Source: a virus. Taken from it: 56,172 nucleotides of DNA. The notes beneath the pieces were generated by a model that was not told the origin of the DNA, did not search any database, and saw only the letters and a list, made by a program, of their open reading frames with translations. Location of the stretch: IMG/VR virus record IMGVR_UViG_3300031223_000011, positions 1-56,172 of that record. One strand, 5' to 3'. A program made the position numbers and the translations under genes. This document shows positions 1 to 9,424 of the stretch, one piece after another; positions within the stretch are counted from its first letter, which is position 1; each line of letters opens with the position of its first letter.

Positions 1-1835
1 GTCCCTCTTATTTTCATATTAGAGCCACTTCTCATCCACTCGATTGCGACGAGGGAGGGGGTGCCTATACCTTGAAAGACTGGAGTATAGGACTCCCACT
101 CCGAACTAGCATAAACATCTGTAGGGGCAAGAGGGTTAACCTTAAATTCGACGTCATCAATAGTCAACACTGCACCAATATTCTCAGTGATAACTTGAAT
201 ACCATAACGCATTTCGGTACAAGTTTCTGGTATATTAAATACCAATTCAGTAGGCTTAACTGTTGCATTTGCTCTTAGTGGAGCAGAGGCTATAACCGCA
301 GAATTAGTTACATCGTATACAATTAAATCTACTTCATTATTGTTACCAGTGTATGTAGAGGAGATGTTAACTCCTGCTAATTGTCCACGCTCTTTGATAT
401 CTACAGCAAAGGCAGGAAAAGCGAAATAGTCCATAGATGAACCAGCTACTTGAGTGTATTTTATACTACGATCTCCTTTTAAAGGAGATACTTCTTCGTT
501 AACAGGACTCGCAGAGGCAACTCCTCCACCAAGAAACGCTGCATCACTACCAGTGGTAGCATCAACAGCTTCTGTTTGTTCAAACCTCTCTACGTGGAAT
601 ATATCAACTCCACCAACACCAGAACCTCCGATTGAAATTAATTCAGCATCAACAACTTGGTACATTTGTTTTTCATCAGTTGCAAAGACAATTTGACCGT
701 TTGAAGCACCAATAGCATAAACCTCTAAGTTTACTTTAGTATCTTGTTTTACATCACTTCTAATGGGCGTTTCTAAAGACGCGCCTTGTATCGTTTTACT
801 TGTGAGTGTTTGCGAGTCGGTAGTTCCAACAACGTCGCCAGTTACACCGTGAACTCCAGAAGTATCTCCCGTATGAGATGTTAGGTCTGCGTTAGTAGCT
901 CTGGTATCAATATCAGTTTGAAGTTCATTTACAGCTTCTTGCATATCAGTCGCAACTAAATTACCAGAAGGAACATTAGAAATAGCTGAAGCGTCATGAG
1001 CATCTACAGCATCCGACAAGTGATCAGATAACCCAGAAGCAGCATCAGAAGCAACAGTTTCGGTTGTGTCTAGTCTTCCCTCAACTTCATCAATGGCACC
1101 TTGAACTTGAGTAGCAGCAAGTCCTGATGTTGTATTAACATACTCTATGGCTGACGCAGCATGAGCGTCCGTAGCATCGGTTATGTGAGCGTCTAGTTGT
1201 CCAGATGTAGCTCTGGTATCAATATCAGTTTGAAGTTCATTTAGAGCACCCTGAGCGTCTGTGGCAGCTAGGTTTCCTGAGGGGGTGTTTGTGATAGCGG
1301 AAGCTGCATGGGCGTCAGTTGCGTCAGCAATATGGTCATCTATATCAGATTGGGCAGAATCTCCAGATCCTTGAGCAGCAGCAGCACTGTTAGCAACGTT
1401 ATCAAGAGCAGCTTGAACATCAGTTCCAGCCACATTAGGATTTGTGTCATCAAAACTGATCTCTGAAGCGTCATCCTTGCCTGCGATAGCAGAAGCAACG
1501 TGAGTTCTAACTGCAGCAGCAGAGGGAAGTTCAGTATCAGTTCCTGCAACACTGATATCGGTAGTCAAAACTCCTGATTTTAGGTTGTCTACTTCTAGGT
1601 TAGACACTGTTGCAGTATCTGCGTCAATTGTAACTGAATTGTCTGCAGAACTTAGAGTTTTGTTACTTAGTGTTTGCGTTTGATCATTCGTGACAATCTC
1701 TCTTTCAGAGCCTTCAGTAAAAATCTTTTGTTTACTATCAGCAGAGTCGTTACGAATTTCACCTTCTTCTGTTGCAGCAGAAGTAGTAGGCTTTGTTATA
1801 ACGCCTTTTGTGAATCTTTTCGATTTAATTGTCAT
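1..1835 (-). CDS. Tail fibre-like protein, 3' end cut by window edge
   Basis: The frame starts at an ATG at 1835, preceded by a good ribosome site (GGAG), and stays open to the left edge, giving 611 visible residues. The middle is built of degenerate repeats of the type 'DATDAHAASAI...NELQTDIDTRATS', which alternate short helices and His-containing turns; such repeats are common in phage tail fibre and appendage proteins. Near the left edge the chain reads 'WESYTPVFQGIGTPSLV' and then 'WMRSGSNMKIRG', a motif typical of C-terminal domains in phage receptor-binding proteins. It follows the capsid genes in the late block. The repeats and the edge motif are seen directly; host recognition is inferred. 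The true C-terminus lies outside the window. Confidence 0.8.
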   Translation of the reverse strand, partial: MTIKSKRFTKGVITKPTTSAATEEGEIRNDSADSKQKIFTEGSEREIVTNDQTQTLSNKTLSSADNSVTIDADTATVSNLEVDNLKSGVLTTDISVAGTDTELPSAAAVRTHVASAIAGKDDASEISFDDTNPNVAGTDVQAALDNVANSAAAAQGSGDSAQSDIDDHIADATDAHAASAITNTPSGNLAATDAQGALNELQTDIDTRATSGQLDAHITDATDAHAASAIEYVNTTSGLAATQVQGAIDEVEGRLDTTETVASDAASGLSDHLSDAVDAHDASAISNVPSGNLVATDMQEAVNELQTDIDTRATNADLTSHTGDTSGVHGVTGDVVGTTDSQTLTSKTIQGASLETPIRSDVKQDTKVNLEVYAIGASNGQIVFATDEKQMYQVVDAELISIGGSGVGGVDIFHVERFEQTEAVDATTGSDAAFLGGGVASASPVNEEVSPLKGDRSIKYTQVAGSSMDYFAFPAFAVDIKERGQLAGVNISSTYTGNNNEVDLIVYDVTNSAVIASAPLRANATVKPTELVFNIPETCTEMRYGIQVITENIGAVLTIDDVEFKVNPLAPTDVYASSEWESYTPVFQGIGTPSLVAIEWMRSGSNMKIRG

Positions 1836-1846
1836 TTATTTCTCCG

Positions 1847-2317
1847 TTATAAATCTATTGTTTGGGCTTTAAAAAGTATCAATGATGAAACGTGATCAGT
1901 TAAGTCACTGGAAGTATATGTGAATTGCCCACCTGAGGTTATATCTAGATTAACTCCAGTGTCATCACCAGTTGATTCGATACTAATTCTAAAATCAGCA
2001 CCATTGAAATTTCCATATATTGGACCAGATTCAGTAATAACGGAAGCTCCGCTATCAAAAGTTCTGATTACGAGATATTCAACATCTATATGTTGAACTT
2101 CACCTGTGTTAAATACTAATCCGGGGATGTTTTGAGGAGTTATAGAATTGTTTGCTAGGTTTGCTGCACTTATCAATATATCATTTGGTCCTAAGAAATT
2201 GGCAAGAGCCGCTGTTACACCTTCTGCCCATGCTGTGGCGTCTTCTCCGTGACCGTTACCTTCACCTTGAACTGGATAATTATATGTAGTATTACCTATT
2301 TGTAACTTGATTGACAT
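1847..2317 (-). CDS. Small structural protein, possibly tail or head-tail associated
   Basis: 156 residues, starting at an ATG after AAAAGG and ending 11 bases before the tail-fibre start. The N-terminus has a short beta-rich stretch followed by 'GEDATAWAEGVTAALA', and the rest looks beta-rich, with no signal peptide or membrane segment. Its place between the major capsid and tail-fibre genes, behind its own copy of the late motif, suggests a virion protein such as a fibre adaptor. I do not recognise a named family. Confidence 0.6.
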   Translation of the reverse strand: MSIKLQIGNTTYNYPVQGEGNGHGEDATAWAEGVTAALANFLGPNDILISAANLANNSITPQNIPGLVFNTGEVQHIDVEYLVIRTFDSGASVITESGPIYGNFNGADFRISIESTGDDTGVNLDITSGGQFTYTSSDLTDHVSSLILFKAQTIDL

Positions 2318-2343
2318 AGTGGACCTTTTAATATTCTCTAATA

Positions 2344-2356
2344 CTAGTTGTTAAAT
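2344..2356 (-). promoter_or_regulatory. Late-region motif, copy A (ATTTAACAACTAG)
   Basis: On the minus strand this reads ATTTAACAACTAG followed by TATTAGAGA. It is shared with sites at 3793-3805 and 10118-10130 and, more weakly, 7221-7230. It lies between the terminator downstream of the capsid gene and the start of the 156-residue structural gene, as expected of a promoter for the last late genes. It does not fit sigma70 boxes well, so a phage-specific or phage-modified polymerase is an inference. Confidence 0.5.
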
Positions 2357-2362
2357 AATACG

Positions 2363-2391
2363 AAAAGAGGGGAACAGAACGCTCCCCTCTT
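2363..2391 (-). terminator. Rho-independent terminator after the major capsid gene
   Basis: On the minus strand an 8-bp stem AAGAGGGG/CCCCTCTT encloses an 11-base loop and runs into a short T-run (CCCCTCTTTTCG). It lies 26 bases downstream of the capsid stop codon. The T tract is short, so termination may be partial and serve to lower expression of the distal late genes. Confidence 0.65.
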
Positions 2392-2416
2392 GAACTTGAA
2401 TACAGGACGTATTCTA

Positions 2417-3664
2417 TTATGATTTAATGAATGTGAGTAGTACTGTTTTACCGGGACAACAGGTAAATAACGCTTGATCTGTGTACATTCTCATTTCGTA
2501 ACCGTTAAAACCTTCCATTAACTTAAGGAATTGACCGCCTAGACCCGGACGCTCATAAGTAACATCGGAAGAACCGATTCTCATGAAGTCTTTCTCACAG
2601 ATCATGTAAGCATATCCTTCTTTACAGTAAATAGTAGAGCTGATGCGGATAGTACCGTTTTGAGCAGTAAACTCAAGTTCTTTTGAACCGTTTTTTAGTT
2701 TAGAATCAGAGTATGAACTATCAAACTGTCTTTTAGCAACTTGCTCAGTAAGAAGGTTAGACCATGATTTAGGGTTACAAAGTAGAAGAACTTCTTCATC
2801 TGCAAGACCTTTTTCCATTGCTCTTGAGATACCAGATTCAACTTTAGCGAAAGAAAGAACAGCTTCGTTACCAGCAAAATCAGTACCAACTTCTACAACG
2901 TTACCTTTCCAGAGATTGTATGCAGAAGCATCAATGTTGAAAAGTACACCAGTATTAGTGATGATTTTGTGAATACCAGCAAATTCGTTGTCTTTTGCAC
3001 CTTTGTAAAAGATTACGTCAGTAGCAGCAACTGAAAGAGTTGTTAGATCTGTCCCAACTGTAACGGTTTTAGCGTCAAAGTCGTAAGAAACAACAGCAAC
3101 TTCACCTCTAAGAGCACCAGCAGCACTATAAATTTGAATTGGCATATTTTCAGTACCAGACCAAATTCCTGCAGCCCATTCGTGATCTTCGATTTTTATT
3201 ACATCATCACCAGCACCTTGTACTGCTTCGACTACACCAAGACCAACTTGACCGTACATAAGTTGTACTTCGAGTCTGCGAACGAATGATTTAAGCATAT
3301 TTTCAACAATAAACTTAGTTTCTTGTACAAAAGCGCCTTTACTGTTGCTTGAACGAGAAGCGGCACCAACAGAAAGAAAAGATCTAAGGACCATTTCGTG
3401 ACCTTTAATCTGGGCTCTTTTGTGAGTAGAAGCAACCGCTTGGTTAAGAGCAAAAGCTGTACCATCTTGTCCACCATAAGTGAAACCGTGCTCAAGACCT
3501 AAAGAAACAGGTTGAACGTAGTCAAGACCGTTTTGTTTCTCAGCTCCGATAAAAGCAATTGAGTTATAAAGTTTAACGCCTTCAGGAATGAGATCTACGA
3601 TCTTATCAGCATAGATATCCTTAAAGTGTGCGTTAAGTGTTTGAAAATCGTTATTTTGTGGCAT
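2417..3664 (-). CDS. Major capsid protein
   Basis: 415 residues; start at ATG after TAGGAG. The N-terminal part 'LNAHFKDIYADKIVDLIPEG' and the region with 'SNSKGAFVQETKFIVENMLK' are typical of the HK97-fold major capsid proteins of phages that make a separate scaffold. The gene follows portal and scaffold-like genes, has a terminator behind it and a late-motif copy about 130 bases upstream, all of which fit the most strongly expressed virion gene. No prohead-protease domain is fused. The assignment rests on length, order and general resemblance. Confidence 0.85.
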   Translation of the reverse strand: MPQNNDFQTLNAHFKDIYADKIVDLIPEGVKLYNSIAFIGAEKQNGLDYVQPVSLGLEHGFTYGGQDGTAFALNQAVASTHKRAQIKGHEMVLRSFLSVGAASRSSNSKGAFVQETKFIVENMLKSFVRRLEVQLMYGQVGLGVVEAVQGAGDDVIKIEDHEWAAGIWSGTENMPIQIYSAAGALRGEVAVVSYDFDAKTVTVGTDLTTLSVAATDVIFYKGAKDNEFAGIHKIITNTGVLFNIDASAYNLWKGNVVEVGTDFAGNEAVLSFAKVESGISRAMEKGLADEEVLLLCNPKSWSNLLTEQVAKRQFDSSYSDSKLKNGSKELEFTAQNGTIRISSTIYCKEGYAYMICEKDFMRIGSSDVTYERPGLGGQFLKLMEGFNGYEMRMYTDQALFTCCPGKTVLLTFIKS

Positions 3665-3792
3665 TATTAATCTCCTAATAGATTTTTGTTTTAAAGTGTG
3701 TTATGATTAAATTGTCATATTCACATGAGGGTATCTAACAATCCATTAAGGGTATGTATGAATCCTAGTTATGTTTCAATAACTCTCTAATG

Positions 3793-3805
3793 CTAGTTGT
3801 TAAAT
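3793..3805 (-). promoter_or_regulatory. Late-region motif, copy B
   Basis: Minus strand ATTTAACAACTAG followed by CATTAGAGAG; with copy A it shares ATTTAACAACTAG, one variable base, then ATTAGAG. It overlaps the last base of the scaffold-like gene's stop codon and lies about 130 bases upstream of the capsid start, with no gene between, which suits a strong promoter for the capsid gene. Confidence 0.5.
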
Positions 3806-4809
3806 TATCGTCCTAAGTTCCTGAAAAAGTCAGAAGATCTAAGTTTTTCTTTTGAAGAATCTTCTGTTTTCGATACCTTAGCCGTTTCTTTTATTGTTTG
3901 CTTTGGGTTATTCTTTATAGAATCTACTCGACTTTTACGAAGTCTTTCGATATTCTTTTTACCAATAACTTCCTCCATCATAGTTTCTGGTGCGTTGTCT
4001 AGGAAACTTCTCATCTCTGCTCTAATTTCTTTTTCTACTTCAGGTATAATATCTGCAACAGTGATTCCGCTTGCATCATATCCATTCTCTTCAGCATAAT
4101 CCATAGCATGTAACAGTGCATCTGCAATCCTAGCCATAGTTTTTTGTGTCGGAGGTAAAGTACTGTTATCTTTTAATTCAGTAATGATTTCTTCTTCTAA
4201 TTGCGCTCCAGCTTCTGCTATTTTTTCTTGTTCTTCTTTGTCTTGTTGAGTTTTCTCAATTTCTTGAAGACGTTTGCGTGCTTGAGATAGTTCGATTTCC
4301 ATCTTTTCTTTCTCTAGTTGATCTGGGGTTTTTTTCATTTCTTCAATTCGATCTTCGATGAATCTTTCATTAAGATCTTCTGGATCTAGACCTAGCTCTT
4401 TTAATACTTCCCAAGGATTAGATTGTAGTCGGGCAATTTCATTTTCATACGTTTTTTTTAATTTTGCAGCTTCTTGGGCTGTGTGATTAAAAGCTGCTGA
4501 TTTTTGAAGTTCTTGTCGGACGGCATCTTCATCCGAAAGATCAATCTCTCTTTCAATTGTTTTACCATTAACTTTTAATTGGAACTTACGTACCATTGAT
4601 TTAACTTCTTCTTCCGAAGCACCATCTTCAATAGCCTCTGCCACTTCTTCTTGAAACTCTTCGGTAGTTTCTGCTTCAACTTCGGGTGAATCAACGATAT
4701 CAGGTGAATCAACGATATTAGGTGAATCGTCAACAATTTCTAGATCTGTTGTTTCTTCTAAAACTTCCGTTACTTCTTCTGGTGCTGAATCTACTGCTTC
4801 ATTCGACAT
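3805..4809 (-). CDS. Scaffolding protein-like, acidic N-terminus
   Basis: 334 residues; start at ATG after AGGAG. The first 70 residues are very acidic and contain the near-repeats 'SPNIVDSPDIVDSPEVE'. A long charged helical or coiled-coil centre (about 130-200) follows, then a basic C-terminus. An acidic, helical protein encoded between portal and major capsid genes is the usual picture of a capsid scaffold. No serine protease motif is visible, so a separate protease, if any, lies elsewhere. The role is inferred from position and composition. Confidence 0.65.
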   Translation of the reverse strand: MSNEAVDSAPEEVTEVLEETTDLEIVDDSPNIVDSPDIVDSPEVEAETTEEFQEEVAEAIEDGASEEEVKSMVRKFQLKVNGKTIEREIDLSDEDAVRQELQKSAAFNHTAQEAAKLKKTYENEIARLQSNPWEVLKELGLDPEDLNERFIEDRIEEMKKTPDQLEKEKMEIELSQARKRLQEIEKTQQDKEEQEKIAEAGAQLEEEIITELKDNSTLPPTQKTMARIADALLHAMDYAEENGYDASGITVADIIPEVEKEIRAEMRSFLDNAPETMMEEVIGKKNIERLRKSRVDSIKNNPKQTIKETAKVSKTEDSSKEKLRSSDFFRNLGR

Positions 4810-4870
4810 AATCTTCTCCTATGTTACAATTTATATATGTAAACATGTCTCAGCCGTTATTGGTATGAGA

Positions 4871-5140
4871 CTAAAATGCTGTGTTGTCGTCTTCGAATTT
4901 TCTTTGTTCTCTTAATTTTTTTAGTTTTTTTAATATCCTCTCTTCTTTTTTTGTGTCACCATCTTCTGATGCTTGGATTGAGTCTTTCGCTAATTTCTTC
5001 ATAACAGACGTCATTGTTTTATCTCTTAGTTTTTCCAAAGCTTTTTTCCGAGCTGTATTGGGACTTTTTAATGATTCAGAACCATCTACTTCAACAACAT
5101 CACTATCTAAATACGTCTTTACTCTCTTTTTATCTTTCAT
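4871..5140 (-). CDS. Small charged protein between portal and scaffold genes
   Basis: 89 residues, rich in Lys, Glu and Asp and probably all helical. Its ATG overlaps the portal stop (TAATG), so translation is likely coupled. No family recognised; position suggests a role in head assembly. Confidence 0.55.
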   Translation of the reverse strand: MKDKKRVKTYLDSDVVEVDGSESLKSPNTARKKALEKLRDKTMTSVMKKLAKDSIQASEDGDTKKEERILKKLKKLREQRKFEDDNTAF

Positions 5141-7206
5141 TAACCTACCTTTGGTGGTTGTGCAACTCTAGGCATCCCTGAGGTATTAGATGCTTGTTGG
5201 GACTCTGCTCCGGGGTTTCCCATTGCAGGAGAGGGTGCTTGATTAGGTTGAGGTGCTGCTGCATTATTAGGATTGACAGGACTACCTCCAACTGGAGCTA
5301 GAGGTTGTTCTCCTATTATACTAAGAAGATCTGGGTTAACTTGTCTCAACGCATCAACGTGCTCTTGGATATGAGCTAGTGCTCTTGTAACTAATTCGAT
5401 GTCTAGTCGAGCATCGGGGTCAGCAAGTACAATTTTATGCTCTCTAATGTGTAAAGCATGATCGTCGGTATCAATTGCAATAACATCACTACTATCATCA
5501 ACCAGTCTTTCGTTTTCTGCTTTTATTAATAACAGTTCGTCGTGTTGACCTTGGATCAAAGGTTCTAGTTTACCAGTATTAAGCACTGCGAAATATTCTT
5601 CTGGACTTTTTATTAGTCCCATTTGTAAAAGATTAGAAGCCATCTCTGCTCTACCGGCTGTCGTCTGGGAAAGAGGATTACCGGCATCAACCACAACTCT
5701 AGTGATACTATTAACATCATCTCCGACAAATTCTTTCATCTTACTTCGATTAGATTTTCCTGCAATTTCGGCTATCCTAGGGACTTTTGCAAAATCCTGA
5801 ATTAGCTTAATTAAGCCTGTACCGAGGTCTTCAATCAATTGGATATAAGATTGAGACAGACCTGAAAGAAACTGTAATGCTTGAGATTGAACTAATGCTA
5901 GTGCATTACCCGACCTCAGTGAAGCTTCAGGATTACCCCTTGCAACAGAGTTAACACCAGAAACCGTTTCCATTGCTCTCTCTATCATTTGTAGGAAGTT
6001 AAAGATTTCTCCGGGGGTCTGAGTTAAGTTTAATGAAGTAGGTGCACCTCCGTTTGGAGCCCCATCTACTGTGTTGTATTCGATAAAATTCATACCTTCT
6101 GCAACCTGAGAAACTTTAACGTCATTACCTCTTGGACTTAAAATACTTTGAACTCCGTGCGCATTTTGGTTAGTGAGAATTGTAGAATATAATGTATTTA
6201 CTGCATCCTGCATTGGAAGTAAATCAAACATTGAAGTATACCCATAAGGTGTACCTAATATGTCCGAAGGAGATATCCTATATATAGGCAGGTTTCTATA
6301 AGGCATGGGAGTATCCATAAGCGCGATATTAGTATCAACATAAAGAAGATACCTGCCCTCAGGAATGGACTCTGTTTTTTTATGAAAAAACTCATACACA
6401 GGAACTTCAACGGTATCATCGATATACGACAACGTTGCGCGTATCCCACTTTGTTCTTGGTTTTTAGACTTTAGAGACATTATTTCTTCAGCTTTTTCTG
6501 GATATTTTGCCGCAATGTCGAATTTATTCTTAAACGTTCTAGTAAGAACCCAATCGTGGTTTTCTGCGCTTTCTTTTGTATTATCAAAAATAACATCATA
6601 AGGTGATAGGTTTTCAAACTCAACATCACCTTGATATACTGGGAATGGTTTTAGAATACGACCATTCTCGTCAAGAGGGTTATCGTCTTCATCATAGTCA
6701 ACTATTAGTTCTTCATCAAAGTCTATTGTATCGTATACTTCACCGCTAGTTGAGTTCCATTCCATTTTTATAAAACCCGAACCAAGAACGATAGCATACT
6801 CAACCGCTTTTTTAATAAACCTTTCTAGTCGTTTTTCTCTCATATAGTATTCTAGGATGCCATGAGCGAGGTATGTTTGAACTTGAGATTTATGGTCGAT
6901 ATTAGATGATCGTGCTTGGAAAGCTGGTCGAGTTGATGTCACCATAACTAACATATGTTGAGCTATATTTCTAAAGTGATTAACCGCAATATTTACATAC
7001 TCACCTTGCTCTCCTCCGAAAGTTATTTGATGTCCATCTCCACCATTATCAGTAAAATAGGCTCCATGATACGACATCCAGCTTCTTTTAATTTTTTCAA
7101 GGTATCTATTATGATATAGGTGATTAAACCAATTAGAACCTTTCTTTGATAAATATTCGACGGTTTTCTCTACTTTGTCTGCAGCAAAATATATTTCTGA
7201 ACTCAT
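5140..7206 (-). CDS. Portal protein
   Basis: 688 residues; start at ATG after CAGGAG. It follows the large terminase gene directly. The protein has the mixed alpha/beta body of large portal proteins, with the 'VSGVNSVARGNPEASLRSG' segment seen in portal proteins of the podovirus and related types, and a flexible Pro/Asn/Gln-rich tail from about residue 640. The portal dodecamer forms the DNA entry channel of the capsid and docks the terminase. Length and order both fit. Confidence 0.85.
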   Translation of the reverse strand: MSSEIYFAADKVEKTVEYLSKKGSNWFNHLYHNRYLEKIKRSWMSYHGAYFTDNGGDGHQITFGGEQGEYVNIAVNHFRNIAQHMLVMVTSTRPAFQARSSNIDHKSQVQTYLAHGILEYYMREKRLERFIKKAVEYAIVLGSGFIKMEWNSTSGEVYDTIDFDEELIVDYDEDDNPLDENGRILKPFPVYQGDVEFENLSPYDVIFDNTKESAENHDWVLTRTFKNKFDIAAKYPEKAEEIMSLKSKNQEQSGIRATLSYIDDTVEVPVYEFFHKKTESIPEGRYLLYVDTNIALMDTPMPYRNLPIYRISPSDILGTPYGYTSMFDLLPMQDAVNTLYSTILTNQNAHGVQSILSPRGNDVKVSQVAEGMNFIEYNTVDGAPNGGAPTSLNLTQTPGEIFNFLQMIERAMETVSGVNSVARGNPEASLRSGNALALVQSQALQFLSGLSQSYIQLIEDLGTGLIKLIQDFAKVPRIAEIAGKSNRSKMKEFVGDDVNSITRVVVDAGNPLSQTTAGRAEMASNLLQMGLIKSPEEYFAVLNTGKLEPLIQGQHDELLLIKAENERLVDDSSDVIAIDTDDHALHIREHKIVLADPDARLDIELVTRALAHIQEHVDALRQVNPDLLSIIGEQPLAPVGGSPVNPNNAAAPQPNQAPSPAMGNPGAESQQASNTSGMPRVAQPPKVG

Positions 7207-7220
7207 ATTATCTCCTGTTT

Positions 7221-7230
7221 CTAGTTGTTA
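7221..7230 (-). promoter_or_regulatory. Late-region motif, weak copy C
   Basis: Minus strand TAACAACTAG followed by AAACAGGAG, between the terminase stop codon and portal start. Only the 10-base core matches the other copies and part of the site overlaps the terminase stop codon, so this may be chance. Confidence 0.25.
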
Positions 7231-8709
7231 CTTTTTCCGATTCATCACTGAGTTCATAAAAGTTTGTTGACTAGTTTGTTTATTTCCTAAGTGTGATTGG
7301 TAAACATTACTTCCTGATAATTCGAAATACCCTTCTGGATAGGGATTTTTTTCAGGTTGCAAATTTCTAACGAGATACACGAGCGCATCAAGTAAATCTG
7401 AGTGATTAGCTTTAATATTCTTATTTTTATTTCCTTTATTTCTAGCAAATTCTTTTCTATTAGGTTTCCATTTAGCATTGCGAATATGTTCTATTAAATT
7501 AACACATCGGGGATGGATCTCTATCTCACCACGTTTAAACATCATCCTAACCATGTTCACTTTATCTTCTTTTCCGTCTTTTTTTGTAGCTTTAAATCTG
7601 ATATCATGGTTAGCAAGAAGGTCGTTTATGAGAAGTGGTAAGTTATTATCAATAATTCTCATGTAAGGTTTTTTTACTTCGCCAGTATACGGGTTTGTGT
7701 ATACTGAGGATTCTTTTCTAACTATACAATTAGCTATATCGTCAGTGGTTAATGCTCTTTGTCCTTCTCCACCAAGAACACCTTCATCTACTATTACTAG
7801 TTTTTTTCTAAGGTAATCAAAATAACCAAAAACTATTCCAGTTAAATCGACAACTGCCGGATCGCACGACACGTACCCATCGTAGTAAACTGGAATTTCT
7901 ACCTCTTTGAGTATATCTTTTTCAAGATCGGACCACTCAGGAATAACCATTAAAGAACTATATGTATTACTCTTAAGAAGGTATTCTCTTTGGTATTCTG
8001 GATCTTCCTCTCCTAGAGGGTATCTGGCTATAATTTTTTCTCTAACTTTATCATTAATTAACGGATTCGAGTATATATCGTACTCAACAAGCCAACCTTT
8101 GGATCTATAAACATCAACAAAGTTAGTTAAAAAAGGATGATCAGGTTCTTTAGAGGGAGTTGATGCTATTATCATTTTACCATTAGTAGTTGTCATGGTA
8201 GGTAATAGAATAGAGTTAACTATGTACATCATGTCGTTATAAGGAAAAAACCCACCTTCGTCACATAATATTAAATGTATAGTCTTTCCTCTTGCCGCTT
8301 CTGCATGTCCACCATCAGCACCAGCCATCATAATAATAGAACCGTTGGGGTATACAAATTCTTTATCTGCGATTTTATGTTCAGGTTTAAGGTATTCAGG
8401 ACAATCTTTATGTATTGTTCTCATTTGTTCTTTAGCGACTGCTGCTGCCATGTTTTTTTTAGGAAACATTAATAGAACTTTTGTGTTCGGGTTTTTTTGA
8501 CAATACTCTGCAGCAATTAAACACATGGTATAACTTTTTCCTGTTTGTCTCGAACATAAGAAAACGGTAATGTCGTGAGGCGAGTCGTACACTTTATCGC
8601 GCATTTCTTTTTGTATTCCTTTTAGCTTATACGACAAATCTCCAATTTCCCAGAGTTTCGCTATTGCTTGTTCTTTAGATAATGTCTTTTTTCCACGTTT
8701 GGTTGTCAT
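7228..8709 (-). CDS. Terminase large subunit (packaging ATPase-nuclease)
   Basis: 493 residues. The ATPase half carries a Walker A-type loop 'SRQTGKS' at 53-59 and a Walker B 'LILCDEGG' with D150-E151. The C-terminal half has an RNase H-like nuclease pattern: 'SCDPAVVDLTG' near 285, an Asp in 'RIIDNN' near 355 and 'NHSDLLDALVYL' near 450. The enzyme drives DNA into the prohead through the portal and cuts concatemers. It is followed by the portal gene. The ribosome site is weak (ACGGAAC). Confidence 0.93.
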   Translation of the reverse strand: MTTKRGKKTLSKEQAIAKLWEIGDLSYKLKGIQKEMRDKVYDSPHDITVFLCSRQTGKSYTMCLIAAEYCQKNPNTKVLLMFPKKNMAAAVAKEQMRTIHKDCPEYLKPEHKIADKEFVYPNGSIIMMAGADGGHAEAARGKTIHLILCDEGGFFPYNDMMYIVNSILLPTMTTTNGKMIIASTPSKEPDHPFLTNFVDVYRSKGWLVEYDIYSNPLINDKVREKIIARYPLGEEDPEYQREYLLKSNTYSSLMVIPEWSDLEKDILKEVEIPVYYDGYVSCDPAVVDLTGIVFGYFDYLRKKLVIVDEGVLGGEGQRALTTDDIANCIVRKESSVYTNPYTGEVKKPYMRIIDNNLPLLINDLLANHDIRFKATKKDGKEDKVNMVRMMFKRGEIEIHPRCVNLIEHIRNAKWKPNRKEFARNKGNKNKNIKANHSDLLDALVYLVRNLQPEKNPYPEGYFELSGSNVYQSHLGNKQTSQQTFMNSVMNRKK

Positions 8710-8744
8710 TTGTTCCGTCGAATTTATTAGATTTACTGTTATTT

Positions 8745-9092
8745 TTAACTTTTTGCTATTTTGATCAGATCTTTAACTTGGGCTTTAGTTTTGGTTTTAG
8801 CTTTCTTTTTAGGTTGACCTCCCCTAATAAGGTTCAAGTCTTTCACTAGAGTGTCGAATATTTTAGCTTGTTCTTGGTCGAAAGCCATTCCTTCAGATTG
8901 TTCCTTTAATCTACCTATCTGAGAGATACATATATATTCCTCATCTGACATTTCAGGTATATCATCTATGTCTAGGTCATTATCTCTTATAATCTGTTCA
9001 TACTTGTAGATTTCTTTTTCTAATTCGGAAATTTTTTTTCTTAAAGCTTCATTCTCAAATCCACTTTCCATTCCTAGTATATCATCTGACAT
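8745..9092 (-). CDS. Candidate terminase small subunit
   Basis: 115 residues; start at ATG after AGGAG. The N-terminal half is coiled coil, the middle has 'DEEYICISQIGRLKEQS' and 'TLVKDLNLIRG', and the C-terminus is basic (KKKAKTKTKA). Proteins of this size, with a similar central motif, are often encoded just before the large terminase in marine and T4-like phages and recognise DNA for packaging. The call rests on position and general resemblance. The alternative is an unrelated small late protein. Confidence 0.5.
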   Translation of the reverse strand: MSDDILGMESGFENEALRKKISELEKEIYKYEQIIRDNDLDIDDIPEMSDEEYICISQIGRLKEQSEGMAFDQEQAKIFDTLVKDLNLIRGGQPKKKAKTKTKAQVKDLIKIAKS

Positions 9093-9360
9093 TCTTTCTC
9101 CTAATCTCTCTAGTAAGTTTCACGCCAAGTCCCATTGCTTGGATGACTCGACGAACTCTTTCTTTTAGGTATCTAATGTCTTTGGTTTGAGATACCCCTC
9201 TCCTAACTATGTTTCCATTACCCATATTAACGATCTCGAATTTCATACCTTCAGGGTAGAGTCTAATGGTATAACGTGCTCCGGTTACTTGTGATAATAT
9301 AACCCCAGATACGAGTCTTTCATTTTTCTGGTCTTTAAAGTATCTTATTCTAGTTTTCAT
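9082..9360 (-). CDS. Small basic protein of the late block
   Basis: 92 residues, strongly basic, mostly beta in the first two thirds and ending in a helix. Start at ATG after GAGG; its end overlaps the next gene by 11 bases. No family recognised. Confidence 0.55.
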   Translation of the reverse strand: MKTRIRYFKDQKNERLVSGVILSQVTGARYTIRLYPEGMKFEIVNMGNGNIVRRGVSQTKDIRYLKERVRRVIQAMGLGVKLTREIRRKNVR

Positions 9361-9424
9361 TAAGTCCTCTTGTCAAAAACATTTATTTACTTCCTGTAAA
9401 TTGTTTTTGCCTACGGCATCCTGC

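Noticed and set aside
9360-9424. Terminator TGCC-GTA-GGCA in the late block
   Set aside because: Four-base stem only and no T-run on the transcribed strand.
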